Shown here: piece by piece, positions 33,300 to 44,082 of the stretch | Numbering within the stretch: the first letter of the stretch is position 1 | Layout: each line of letters opens with the position of its first letter | Source: Haemaphysalis longicornis | Taxonomy: Eukaryota; Arthropoda; Arachnida; Ixodida; Ixodidae | DNA: 64,000 nucleotides | Assembly (NCBI GenBank): GCA_013339765.2 | Contig: CM023448.1 | Span: 191,747,909 to 191,811,908, forward strand | Reading direction: 5' to 3' | Position numbers and translations under genes: made by a program | Notes under the pieces: model-generated | Told to the model about the DNA's origin: nothing | What the model saw: the letters and a program-made list of their open reading frames with translations, nothing else | Database searches by the model: none

Positions 33300-35310
33300 C
33301 GATCTATTGCCGTTCTTAACTTGTTCCCGAGTATACACGCTGTACACTGCAATATTATCTACCGCAGCTTCCGTCCGGCGGCGTTCTATAAGACCTTTAC
33401 GACAGATGTGGCGATTGTGCTTTATCGCGTGATTGCGCAAGGGTACAAAAGGAAACGATTGTCACCAACCTTTTGTGAATCACGCCTGGTATTAATTACA
33501 AAGTCCAATCACCTCGTCGAACTTCTATCGGCAAAGGGCTACCGGCCTATTAGTCTGACAAACGTGGACTTTAAGGTGTACATGAAAGTACTGGCGAGAA
33601 GAGTGCAGGGCATAACAACAACTATCGTGGGGCCCCACCAAACATGTGGAATAATGGGGCGATGAATAATGACCAATATACACGCTGTTAGAACCATTCT
33701 AGAATGTGTGGATGCCTTCGGAGGAAGAGTGCCTATACTACAGTTAGACTGGGAAAAGCTTTTGATTACTTCTTTCACGACATTCTGTTTGAAATCCTCG
33801 AACATGTAAACATTGGCACAGTCGTACAAGAGAGGGTTAAAATGAGCCACCCTATGAGCACCACAAGTATTATCGTCAGCAAAAGTCTGAGTAAAAAGAT
33901 TGCGATCCGATCTTTGATCAGGCAAGGTTGCCCCCTGGCACCTCTAAATAGCGATAACATGCGAGGATACAAGTTCGATTCAAGTGAGGGGAAAATCCCG
34001 GCGTATGCCGACGATGTGGCGGTTATCTGTCAAGACAAGCAAACCATCAGCGCGGGTGGTGCAAAAGTCTGAAATGTTCGGCAAACATACAGGCAGCCTA
34101 ATAAACTGAGGCAAATGCGTTGGATTTCGGCTATGGCGACTGGGGGACCCGGAAAAAACGTTTGAAAACGTCCAATGGACCACCACGCCTTCCAAATACC
34201 TTGGCGTTCCACTATATCTGTACCGGGACACAAATAGATATTGGGCTGAGGAAATCGAACGCGTCCGCGAAAAGACAACGAAGTGGGGTGGACGCGAGTT
34301 GTCCATGTTCACCCGAACTACTGTGTGCAATGTGTTTATGGCTGCCGAGGTATGGTATGTGCTTCAGGTTCTGTGCATTACACGTACCACATTCAAAGGG
34401 CTCCACAGAGCATTTGCAGTTTTTGTCTGGGGATCCACGTGGGAGCGCTTGAGTCGCTCCAATTTGTTTCTTTCCGTGAAGTCTGGTGGACTGGGCTTAG
34501 TGCATTTATTTTTGCATCAAGTCGCTTCACGGTTCCTGTTCCTGAGAGACCAAAGAGATGATTTTATACGAACAATTATTCAAGTAAGAATGCGATACGC
34601 ATTGCCGGATTTCATTGTTTCTTCAAGTGGTGTACGAAGGGGTGGTTTACGTGGGTTCCTGGGCGAGGTGGTGTGTTCATACAATTTCTGAAGGCACGGT
34701 TTTCGCTTGACTACCTCAGCAGTGCACCACGTAGACGATTGTATAAGGACGTCATGAAAATTTCGCTGCCGTTTCCAGTCTACCGATAAATAGACATTGC
34801 GGGCTCTGGAAGTAATATCCTAAAGCGAGTTAAAAAGATGTCGGTTAAGCCATCCGCTAAAAGTTTCGTCTTCCAAATGCACACCGGGACACTGCCGGTG
34901 GAATCATGGCTACAAAAGAAAGGGATGTTTTGGCCCTGGGACGTCAACTGTGCCTTTCTCATAAGCCGGAAACAGTCGAACACATATTCTTGGATTGTTC
35001 CGATGCTGTGTTCCATTTGGGCATTGTCCAGCGAACACTTAGGAAAGAGTTACCGGTCACACTGTATGGCATACGTTTGTTGCCTACCGACAAAGAAGAG
35101 GGTATTCCTTTGCACATGTTCATGCTCCTGAGCCTGCATAGCCTATAGAAACCCCGTATGTATATCAGGCATACAAATCCAACTGAACGGCCTGCTAATG
35201 ATTATTTCACTGAGAATGTTGCCTAAATCAGAGATGCATTCAAACTAGAGGAAGAGCAACCCAGCTGGGTGCACATACTAGGCACCTTTGTAGCTATGAG
35301 ACGCTTTTAA
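33300..35310 (+). pseudogene. L1/Tx1-like LINE RT to 3' end, decayed
   Basis: Plus-strand RT in several frames. In order: FYKTFTTDVAIVLYRVIAQG (near 33390), GYRPISLTNVDFKVYMKVLA (near 33540), LQLDWEK then AFDYFFHDILFEILEHV after a frameshift (motif A, near 33745), RQGCPLAPL (motif B, near 33920) and AYADDVAVICQDKQT with YADD at 34003-34014. Later blocks include GGRELS-like sequence with RTTVCNVFMAAEVWYV (near 34315), GGLGLVHLFLHQVASRFLFL (near 34480) and a zf-RVT end, CLSHKPETVEHIFLDC (near 34950). GYRPISL..DFK and the terminal zf-RVT finger favour the L1/Tx1 group. No endonuclease is present; 5'-truncated. Confidence 0.8.
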
Positions 35311-35424
35311 CATAACCGCACCGGCAAAAGTGTATTGGTTGTTTTGTTTTTTATACCTTGAACAGTTTGTATGCATGCCTCTTTGTTTGTGTTTTTTGTA
35401 TCAAGTAGGTAATAAGGAAAAAAA

Positions 35425-35600
35425 CGGCGTGGTCTAGTGGTAGCGTGTTGCGGGAGTCGGTGGTTCGTCCCTGCTAGTGCCGGGTTCTTTTTTCTTCTGC
35501 AACTCTTTTTCAGCAGTTCGTCCTTGGGGAGCATCGGAACGGACCAACCGGGTGGCGGACTAACCATTCGCCCCCTCACATTTAGTCCCTAAAGGGCGTA
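35425..35600 (+). mobile_element. tRNA-derived SINE-like unit
   Basis: GGCGTGGTCTAGTGGTAGCG (A box-type, from 35426) and GGTTCGTCCCTG (B box-type, 35462-35473) lie within a 57-base tRNA-like head, followed by a T run at about 35486. The downstream body to about 35600 is less certain. Different family from the SINE at 1244. Confidence 0.55.
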
Positions 35601-35873
35601 ATGATTGTGGCAAAGACCGTTAGTCCCCCAGAGGACGAACGTTTTAGTCATTTTGCCAGGGAGTGTTTTTACAAAGTAACGCGCTCACTCGCCCTTGTTA
35701 GTGCTTGAAGCAAGGAAATCACTAGAGTCACCACAAATTCAGCCGTACAGCCGGCGGAGATTTTTTTTTTCGTCACCGCCATCGTACAAAAGTTAAAGGT
35801 TTTATTTATGCGCGTACACCGAAGCACGCTTTTGCAGCGCATGGTTAAAATAGAAGATTCTACTGTATCGCAG

Positions 35874-36024
35874 GTACAACATCGTCTTCTTGGCGCTGAC
35901 TTACGCCGTTCCCGTGGCTACGATGGTTGTCACATACTCACGGATGAGCTACATTCTCTGGGGAAGCCGCTGCATAGGCGAATTCACAGAACACCAGCAA
36001 ATCGCTTTACGGAATAAGCAGAAG
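35874..36024 (+). CDS. tachykinin-receptor-like GPCR, internal exon (TM5 and ICL3)
   Basis: A 151-base exon with an acceptor ending TATCGCAG at 35873 and a donor AAG|GTAAGT at 36024/36025. The first base completes a codon begun in the previous exon; the exon ends on a codon boundary. It encodes 50 residues starting YNIVFLALTYAVPVATMVVT, a hydrophobic transmembrane helix with the conserved Pro of TM5. Then come YSRMSYILWGSRCIGEFTEH and QQIALRNKQK. The LWGSR.IGE.T..Q signature with a Lys-rich end leading to TM6 is characteristic of arthropod tachykinin (neurokinin-type) receptors. These are Gq-coupled plasma-membrane receptors for neuropeptides. No stop or frameshift is seen. Neighbouring exons were not found here, so a retained exon fragment cannot be excluded. 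Confidence 0.75.
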
Positions 36025-36030
36025 GTAAGT
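36025..36030 (+). promoter_or_regulatory. splice donor of GPCR exon
   Basis: GTAAGT directly after AAG, the consensus U1-binding donor; it defines the exon end. Confidence 0.7.
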
Positions 36031-36998
36031 AAAAAAAATCATGCACCCTCTAACGACGCCGATGGTTCAACACGAAACATTCTCGTTATGGGTTCCTTGG
36101 TGGGCCAACTCTACACTGGGACTATGCGCTGCTCAGAAGGTATGTACCGCTTTTCTATAATAATCCGCAGCAACTGGGGGGTATGCATTCGAGGCCTAAC
36201 ATTTGCTGTTTTGGGTCTACGGCGTGAGTCGGTACCTGCTGCTTGGCGTACAGTGAGTACTTTTTTGACTGGGTGCCGGTTAAGATGTTAAACTCCAAAA
36301 TGTAACGTTCGGCCCAACGTCCTAAACATCAAAATTCGACGTTAGGCCTAACGTCATGCTGCTAACATCCTTACGGCATGCAGAGCAACGCCATTCTCAC
36401 CGTGCGTCCAGCTGTGGGTAACAGCTGTCGATGTTCCCCTCAGAACATGACGTCAGGCGTATATACGTCACGCCGTCAGACGCTGTCCTCCCCTCCTCCC
36501 TCTGCTGCCCATCAATCTTTAGCGGAGTCGGTCTAACGGAGCTGTCGCCAAGCTTCGCAAGAGAAGCGTTTTCTTTTTTTTTCTCTGCACCCACGATCAT
36601 GATCGAGAAGGTTGGCTTTCCCGCAATGCGTTTTCGCGAACGGACAACATCAGTGAGAAGCTGAAAACTTCCCTTTAAAAACTATAGACGGACATTTTTT
36701 GGAACCAATAGGCTTAATTTCTGCCCTTCATGCTTTGCGGGTAATGGATTTCCACAATCGTAAACTTTTAAAACTAAACCATCTGGCTAGTCCGTAATGG
36801 CATCTCTCCTGCTAACTGTCGTCACAGTATGCCCGTTTGGCTGGAAGACTTAAGTCACGTGGTCTGAGAGGCTTGAAGATTTATAGTAGGCCGTCCTTCT
36901 AGTTCGCCATTTGGAACATATTCCAAAATAGGAATGGTGGTGGAGCCACATTGGAAAACTAAGCCGCTTTCATGGAGAGGACCCGAAAATAATTTTTG
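36031..36998. other. intron-like DNA, no other exon recognised
   Basis: I searched for the TM6 and TM7 exon of the receptor and found none here. A frame to 36291 runs on past the donor without motifs. ACGTTNGGCC words near 36305-36350 form a small imperfect palindrome cluster. Confidence 0.45.
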
Positions 36999-36999
36999 G

Positions 37000-37115
37000 T
37001 ATGTATGTATGTATGTATGTATGTATGTATGTATGTATGTATGTATGTATGTATGTATGTATGTATGTATGTATGTATGTATGTAGTATGTATGTATGTT
37101 ATGTATGTCATGTAT
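37000..37115. repeat. (TATG)n microsatellite
   Basis: About 28 ATGT units, interrupted near 37085 and 37100. Confidence 0.95.
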
Positions 37116-37200
37116 CGGTGTCGAACCGGAACCAAACCGAAGCGAGAACCGGAACCGAACCGGTATATTTGCCGGAACTGGACCCGAATGCCGAACCGTT
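37113..37200. repeat. GAACCG-type degenerate repeat
   Basis: GGTGTCGAACCGGAACC followed by GAACCGG words to about 37200, related in reverse complement to 14045-14190. A weaker tail of GAACTGG words is near 37400. Confidence 0.6.
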
Positions 37201-37637
37201 ATAGAGAGTTTTAGCACCGTGTTGACCGGGACCCGCCTGGGCACTTGTTGCATTCGTCGGGGTAGGGTGGATTAGTTCCGCGGGCCGGCCCTCGCCCTTC
37301 TCGCGCGCGCACGCGCAGTCGGGTCCCGGTGAACACGGTAACCACAGAATAGAGGGGTCATACGGATTGCTAAACTCTACTTTTTGAGCCTTTTGAACCC
37401 GAACTGGAACTGAACCGCAAATTAAATAACAGTTACAGGTTCGCGACAAACGGTTGCGAACATTCGTTGTTGATAACGGGTCGTCAGTGTCATTCGAGGA
37501 TTTTTCTTTTTCACGAACTACCAACTTCGCAATGTCAGGGGAAAAGGTCGCTGACAATATGGCATAATAAATTAATAAGCAGCTAACAAAACAATTTCAA
37601 TGTTCTGGTTCCAGCATTTTAAGCATCCAAATTTATT
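37201..37637. other. no recognisable feature
   Basis: Nothing identified apart from traces of the GAACCG repeat near 37400. Confidence 0.4.
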
Positions 37638-37653
37638 GGTGTGTGTGTGTGGT

Positions 37654-37706
<53 letters not shown>

Positions 37707-37870
37707 TGCCGTGTGTGTGTGTGTGCGTGTGTGTGTGTGTGTGAGGGGTGTGTGTGTGCGTGCGTGTGGTACGTTGCGTGCGTGCGTGCGTGTGCGTGCG
37801 TGTGCGTTGGGGGTGTGCGTGCATGTGTGTGTGAGTGTTGTGCGCGTGTGTGTGCGTGCATGCATCGTAC
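37638..37870. repeat. (TG)n/(TGCG)n microsatellite
   Basis: TG run shading into GTGC and TGCG variants over about 230 bases. All long frames across it are artefacts. Confidence 0.93.
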
Positions 37871-39377
37871 GTGCGTGCGCGCGTTGCACACGCAACGTAC
37901 TCCGGGTAATGGCGGATTTTCGCTCGACCTTCATTTTGTTGTTCCTGTATCACAAAAAAGGCAAAAAAGAGAAAGAAAAGCAAGGGCCTCAGCTGGTCCC
38001 GACAATATATTAGACAAGACATGGTTCAAAAAACACCTTGAGTGGTTCAAACGTGGCGTTGAGCCACACACACGTCGAGTCTGCCAAGGCTAATCCTTAT
38101 TTAATTGCCCATTTTCCTCGATCGTTTCTTTTCTTCTTACAACTGGGGAAGCACATTTTACTGTCATTAGATTATGAATGCTCCTTATAGGAAGAGAAAA
38201 TGATTTTTTTTTCGATAACATGATTGAGGATGTCGATTGCTGTACGCGCGAAAGCGAAAGCACTTGAAAGTGCATTTCGAGCGCTGAGCGGGGTTATTTA
38301 TCTTTTGCTCTCTTCTGCTCTTTTGCTGTGAAACAATTGCTGTGTTCTAACAAAACAAATAATAGACAATATCTTAATACTACATTATGTAAAATGTTTT
38401 AGGTGCATGGAAATATTTTACTCAAAATAACTGTTGTTTGATTTAAGATTCAGTTGAAAAGCCATCGCTGACCTTGGTGAAAGAAATTATTGATTTAAAG
38501 TTTGAAAGATAACACACTCGATTTTCTAGAACCTCTAAATGAGCATCAGCATCATCAGCGCCTGGCTTGAGCCCCCCTCTCCTACAAATCACTTCAGAAG
38601 CCTCTGAAAAAGCCTAACTATTCCCCAATTCCGCCCTTGGCGTTGTAGACTGTCGGCCTTCCTTTTTGTATTTCCTCAACGAACCCCTCATTTCTACCCA
38701 TATTCTTCTGCGAAGCATAGCGATGGTCTCGGTTTTGGCAGCCTTGGTGCCGAAACGTAGCATAAGAGGATTTCCTGTCAGTCGACTGCTCATGACAGGC
38801 TGCAGACGCTCCAGTGATGGCCCGGGGGTAAAAAAAGGCCATTTCCACTAACATGAAACCTGAGGAGAAGCGAATGCATGCAGTGTGCAGAGGTGTTTCC
38901 CACAGCAAAATCGCTACTAATGGACCATGACACAGAAGACGGTTTTGTTTCAACTATATACGTATGTATATTTATTATGTACAATCAGCAATCGCGTAGG
39001 TAATCCCAGTCAATATGCATAATGTATTTCTTAGGTTCTTCTCCCTGGTCCTAATACTCCATGGCGTTGATGAGGCTCCTGCGCTTCCAGTTCGTAGATC
39101 GTACCGAGTTCTGGTAGAGGTATGGCAGCTTTGCTGTAAAAGTCTCGTGTCTTCGAAGCATGAAGAGTTTTTAGCGCGAGGCGTTGGAAAACGAGTGTCC
39201 TGGTGTTTTAGTACCGTGACTACACGAGACGCCGACAGCCCGAGCCCCTAAGGTGATTCGCCCCTAAAGAAACGTCCCCTGCATGCTGTGTTGTCAGAGT
39301 GGCGCTGGCTACCAGCCTAAAGTGTCAGATACAGTTGTGCTCAGTGTAGATACCCCAGAAAGTTACGGAGAACACAG
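37871..39377. other. mostly unassigned; one coding-like patch on minus
   Basis: Minus strand 38830-38615 can be read as LERLQPVMSSRLTGNPLMLR, then FGTKAAKTETIAMLRRR and WVEMRGSLRKYKKEGRQ before a stop. I recognise no family and no convincing splice sites; another frame is also open, so coding status is doubtful. The rest shows nothing. Confidence 0.3.
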
Positions 39378-39480
39378 CCGCCGGAGAGGCGAATCGGTAA
39401 GGCAAACGAGATCTGATCGGAAGGCGGGGGTTCGGTTTCCACCCTGGACACGTGGTTTTCATCACTTTCTTTCCTACATC
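39378..39480 (+). mobile_element. tRNA-derived SINE-like unit
   Basis: A box-type GAGAGGCGAATCGGTAAGGC (39384-39403) and B box-type GGGTTCGGTTTCC (39428-39440), followed by GTGGTTTTCATCACTTTC and TTTCCTACATCAATT. It abuts the RTE fragment. This tail is familiar to me from tick tRNA-like repeats. Confidence 0.55.
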
Positions 39481-39483
39481 AAT

Positions 39484-39830
39484 TCAAAATTTCAACGAAG
39501 AACGATAGGAGTAACACTTAGGGACAGGAAACGAGCTCCCTGGATCAGGTAACACACTCGAATGGGTGATATCATAGTTGAAATAAAAAAAAAGAAATGG
39601 ACTTGGGCTGGTCCCGTCGTGAAACGAAATGACAACGGGCGGACCGACAGCGTAATAGATAGGATACCGAGAGACCAATAACTCGATTGAGGGGCCAATT
39701 AAGAAAATTTGGGGTAAGCTCTGGACTCGTGCAGTGAAGGACAGAATCGGTTGGAGGTCAATGGGAGAGGCCCTTCGTCCTCCAGTGGATCTAAGTAGGC
39801 TGTTAATTATTATGATGATGATGACTATTA
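39484..39830 (+). pseudogene. RTE-type LINE C-terminus with ATG/GAT tail
   Basis: Plus strand: FQRRTIGVTLRDRKRAPWIR (from about 39489), stop, TRMGDIIVEIKKKKWTWAGP, VVKRNDNGRTDSVIDRIPRD (to 39675), then TRAVKDRIGWRSMGEALRPP in another frame (39729-39790). The WxWAGxxxR.D...... R...W.PR pattern and ending on VKDRxGWRSM.EA are the end of RTE-clade RT. The short ATGATGATG tail (39812-39823) is typical of RTE 3' ends. Confidence 0.78.
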
Positions 39831-39849
39831 TATATACTACAGTAACTTC

Positions 39850-41730
39850 CGTTATTGGTTAAACATTTAAGGCAGGAGGAATGTACAAGATGATCCCTTT
39901 TAAATAACTGCGGAACCACTGGTAGAACTCACGGTATAGACCATATGCGTACAATTCGCGAAGCAGTAAATAATTACTAACAGCGTCGAGGACCTTGCTA
40001 CGGTCGAAATACACTGCGTCAACCTGTTGGCGAGAAAGTACTGGAGGGCCGATGTCGTTTAGGAAACAGGCGAGATTCGATTCTACTGACGTTCCGGGCA
40101 TGAAGCCGTGTTGGTTAGAAGGATAAATGATCGCATTGCTGCGAAAAGGTATCGATGCATGACTTTTCTGAAGACTTTGGAAAAGCAAGACAAGGAGATT
40201 GGCCGATAGTTTCCGGGGTTGTGGCCCTGCCGGACTTGTTGGAAGGGAATATAGCACCTAATTTCCAGTCTGTGGGAAAATGTTGCTCGACAAGTGACAG
40301 ACCTATGATGTGCTAAAGCAATAGTGCAAAAACAACACAACAACCCTTCGCGATGAAGTAAAAAATGCTGTCGCATCAGGCCGACTTTTTCGAGGCGAGT
40401 TTGCGGAAAGCGGTCGCTACATCATTCTTGGTAATGTTAGGGATTTGCAATAGTGGCCCGTGAAACTGGAAATCCACTTCGCTGCCGCTATCGGAGGACG
40501 TCGAGTTGGTCGAAGAAAAATGACAACAGAGAAGTTCACATACGCCTCCCGGGTCAGACACAAACATGTCACCGTCCTGAAGGGTTTTGCTTTCGCGTGC
40601 GTGACGTGTGCGCAACTTAATATACCGCCAGAACACGCGAGAGGAGTGGGTAAGAGATGATTCAGTGCTGTCGGTAAAAGTTTTTTTGTCCCGGCAAGAA
40701 GCTGCTTCGCTTCAGGATCGCCATTCCTTGTTAGGGGAAGACGGGTCGTTGTGAGCCTTGAACAAATGGCGGAATTGACGTTTTCTACGAAGCACGCCTC
40801 GCAGCTCCTGAGCTGAACCAGATGAAAACATAGTGGAAGAGCGATTTCCCGCTTTGGGATGTGCTGGTCCATATAGCGCTTTGCACAATTTTGGCTAGCT
40901 CTTCGACGGTTACGTCCACACAGGGTGCGTTGTACACAGAGGTCTGGTCAGCGGCGTTGAAAGATTGGTAAAGGGACGTATAATCACCGCGAGCAAAGTT
41001 ACGTCTTGCATCGGTCACGCTCTCGTCACGCGCCATGGATACGTGAGCAGTAACTCCAAAAAGGGGGTGCAAATATCAACGGTCCCAATGGTATCGTTGA
41101 ACTGATCAACAACGACAGAGCTGACGTTTGTGAAAACACTGTAAAGAACGTTTCCAGCAGGGTTTTCATGCAAGACAGCAGGCTGGATGTTTGAAAGAAA
41201 AGAAACTAAACAAGTGCGCCGCTTTAGAGCCTTTCTGTATTTTTCTGGGGGTCCCACCAACAGCCTGGGACATTAAAGTCGCCAAGCAGAAGTATTATTT
41301 GTGGTTTTAGCTTCTCAGACACACTTGTGGTTTTAGCTTCTCAGATAAACTTTGTAGGGTTGATGCAAACAAATAATTTTCGAGTGCCGGATGTGAATAG
41401 TACACGCCAATAAGAACATTTTTCGCACCTTTAACTTTCACCTCAACCATAGGCATAGTATACAGCTCAAGATGAGACCGTAGGACGGCACATACAGATT
41501 TCTTCAAAGCAATGATGGCTCCGCCGCCATAATTTCGCCCTGTCGCAACATAATTTTGAACATTACGAAAAGCGGTGTACTCATCCGGAAAATAGTCGTC
41601 AGAAACAATGTGGTGATGTAACCAAGTCTCAGTGATGCAGTACGCGTCGTAATTATTCAAGACGACGTTGTCATAGGAGGGCTTGGATTTCGCGCGTAAC
41701 CCACCAGAATTCTGATAGTAGTGTGTCTGA
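39850..41730 (-). pseudogene. LINE EN-RT fragment (Jockey/CR1 group), 3'-truncated
   Basis: Minus strand, high to low coordinate: NYDAYCITETWLHHHIVSDD (endonuclease Glu, near 41640), YTAFRN, GGGAIIALKKSVCAVLRSH (near 41500), VEVKVKGAKNVLIGVYY, LLLGDFNVPGCWWDP (near 41270), then linker frames. In the RT, HNPGNYRPISLSCFSKVFRK (near 40205), NQHGFMPGTSVESNLACFLND (near 40110; 21st residue approximate), VDAVYFDRSKVLDAVSNYLL (motif A, S for A changes, near 40010) and WFRSYLKG (near 39910). The sequence stops before motif B, next to the RTE tail. Several frameshifts; inactive. Confidence 0.78.
41299..41345. repeat. 21-bp exact duplication inside endonuclease
   Basis: TTGTGGTTTTAGCTTCTCAG(A) occurs at 41299-41319 and 41325-41345. 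The 26-base step breaks the reading frame of the LINE endonuclease. Confidence 0.9.
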
Positions 41731-41734
41731 AGCT

Positions 41735-41832
41735 CATTGTGAATAATAATAATAATAATAAAATATAATAATAATAATAAATAAATAATATAATAATAAT
41801 TAATAAAAAATAATAATAATAATAATAATAAT
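41735..41832. repeat. (AAT)n microsatellite, LINE tail
   Basis: ATT-type units on the minus strand, directly after CCAATAAAAC, an antisense poly(A)-type signal. Confidence 0.9.
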
Positions 41833-42100
41833 GTTTTATTGGTGTAGAGGTACAAAGTACATGCTATAGGATGCTATAAGTAGGATGCTATAAATTACAG
41901 CAGAAAAAAAAGAAAATGAGGAGAAGAATCAAAGGGGAGCGGGAAAAGAAACGAGAACAGAGAAAAACAAAACAAAATAGGGGAAAACGATCACAGGCAG
42001 TAAAGCAGTGTGTAATGCATACATTACAAAGGGAAAACACAGGATTGCTCAACTTTAAACATACTTTTTTTCCTTAAATACAATTTGAGAGCAGGTGAGG
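41833..42100 (-). mobile_element. probable LINE 3' UTR
   Basis: On the minus strand a CT-rich untranslated stretch ends in ACCAATAAAACATT and then an ATT run. This looks like the 3' end of a non-LTR element; no coding part remains. Confidence 0.42.
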
Positions 42101-42974
42101 CGTTTTTTTATCGAAATGAGCCAGATCCAGAAACCGAAAATAGGTAGGATAAAACTGCACTGGTAAAAAAAACTCGGCAACTTTCCCCTAAAAAAAGGTG
42201 AGAAGAAAATAGTTGAGATAACGCCCCATCGTAGCTCCTGCCGAAAATGAGCCAGATCCTGCGGTTTCCCGGATCAAAATGAACCAAGTCCATTTGACCT
42301 ATGGAAGTTTGCTTTCGGCTTGACTGTTCAGGACTGTTCGTGGGTGTTTCCGAAAGGTTTTTTTTTATTTCCGGAGCTGGCTTATTATGAATTCAGACGG
42401 CAATTAGGAGATCGGGCGAAATATCTGTACCCAGATGTTAAGTGAACTGAAAGACGAAGTGAACGGAAGGAAAAGTGAACGAAATGAAACTGAGAGATGC
42501 CAAACGATGATTTCATTTCTCTCCACCCGTACCTGTGAAATAACTCTGGTAACATTTATTTTTACTCATATATTTACCTTTTTAGTACTTAACTAATAGC
42601 CGCCGCTTAAAGGCACTGGCAAATCTCTCCCCCCCCCCTTCCCTCTGAGAGCACGAACCACTTCCTTAATGTGGAGATAGAGATATGGGCAGCCTTCTTG
42701 TGAACCATTTTGGAAATTCATGGCCAAAGCAATGAAGAGGTTGCTTACTCATGAGTGCCTCCAGGCATGCCCAAGAAAATTATTTAGGCAAAAATTCGAA
42801 AGAGCTGTAATGGTGCCAAGAGGACTCACCTACTCTACTGGTATATTTCTACAACTCTTGAAGCCCTGTTGCATTTTAAGTGCAGAGCACCTTAGCCGCT
42901 CGCATTGTCGTCCTAGCTCGCACCGCTGGAACCAAGCATATCGCCACGGCGTTACGGTGTAGCATGTCACGGTC
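42101..42974. other. no secure feature
   Basis: AATGAGCCAGATCC occurs twice (about 42115 and 42246). A C run lies near 42632. No coding motif. Confidence 0.4.
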
Positions 42975-43400
42975 CCTTCGCCGCGGCGTAACCCAGAGGC
43001 TTCGAAAGCGAAGCGGCTATGCCAAAAATATACGTAGAGTGAGCTAAGGTTCAGCTGGTTATTCTTAGATTTCCTGGTTGACTCGGATTACCTGATTATC
43101 ATGCTTACTGCTGCTTATATCCAATCCAATCCAATCCAAATGCACTCCAAATTCACATCCAATCCGATCTAATCAATCCATCCAATCCAAAACCAACCAA
43201 ATCCAATCAAGCCAATCGAATCCAATCCAATGGAATCCAATGCAATCCTCGCGCTTGCGCAGCATGGCTCTCCAGGAGATACGCGAAACTGGTCATCCTC
43301 GGCCGGTGTAGCCAATCCAATCAAATCTATTGCAATTAACGCTGTTTCGCGGCCGTACCCCAGAGGCTTCGAAAGCCAAGCGGTTATATAGTCATAAGCG
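42975..43400. repeat. CCAGAGGCTTCGAAAG repeats around a (CCAAT)n block
   Basis: CCCAGAGGCTTCGAAAGC is present near 42992 and 43361 in similar context (GCGGCGTAAC / GCGGCCGTACC before, AAGCGGNTAT after). Between them lies a degenerate ATCCA/CCAAT array (43116-43250 and 43312-43330). Confidence 0.65.
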
Positions 43401-44082
43401 TTCGAAACTCGTGAAACGCTGGCGCTTGATAGGTACATTTGAGGAAAAATATACGTAATTAACCGGCAGCGCCCGCGTTCCGTTAGTTAAAGACGCCCGT
43501 TGGGTTTGTTTTTATGGTAGCAAACGCAAAATGTGTGGCAGTGCAACGCCGGCACGTGCGGGGAGAAAAGCACAAAGAGAACAGAACTTCCGCTGGCGCA
43601 GTTTCAGGAAGGGGGCGCGCGAGCACTGCGAAGGCGGGAAATCTGAATTGCATGGGGTGGTAGCAGTAAGCGGATAACGGTGCTACAGCCCATTATGGCG
43701 AATCACTGCTCTGCACTTCCGACAGCTTTCACATTGAGTGGAATGGCTTTAATTTTTAGTGCCTTTTCCACCAAACTGCAATCGCACCATGCTTGAAAGT
43801 CAATGTAAATAAAGTTTTTATAAAAATGCCACATCAACTTGAGTGTTTCAATTCAACACGCGTCAAATCCAAACTTATCACTCCAATATTGCTCGAATTC
43901 ACGACATAATTGTTATTTACTTGTGGCCACAATCTTCCCCTAGGGGACATGTAAAATATATCATAAAATAGCTTTGACGGCATTGCATTTAGGTTCGATA
44001 ACAAACTTCCGCTTGTCTCTCAAATTCCTGTTGGGTGGATCTGGCGGATTTCGAAGAAAAGTCTCTGTGTCGCGGAAACGTA
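43401..44082. other. no recognisable feature
   Basis: Nothing identified. Confidence 0.4.

Noticed and set aside
35425..35485. Functional tRNA gene
   Set aside because: Head is too short (57 bases) with no complete acceptor or anticodon stem.
36996..37214. Met-Tyr-Val-Cys repeat frames
   Set aside because: Product of the TATG microsatellite.
37619..38022. His/Thr- and Cys/Val-rich open frames
   Set aside because: They follow from the TG/TGCG repeat and have no independent coding evidence.
43116..43250. Telomeric repeat
   Set aside because: Units are CCAAT/ATCCA, not TTAGG, and highly degenerate.
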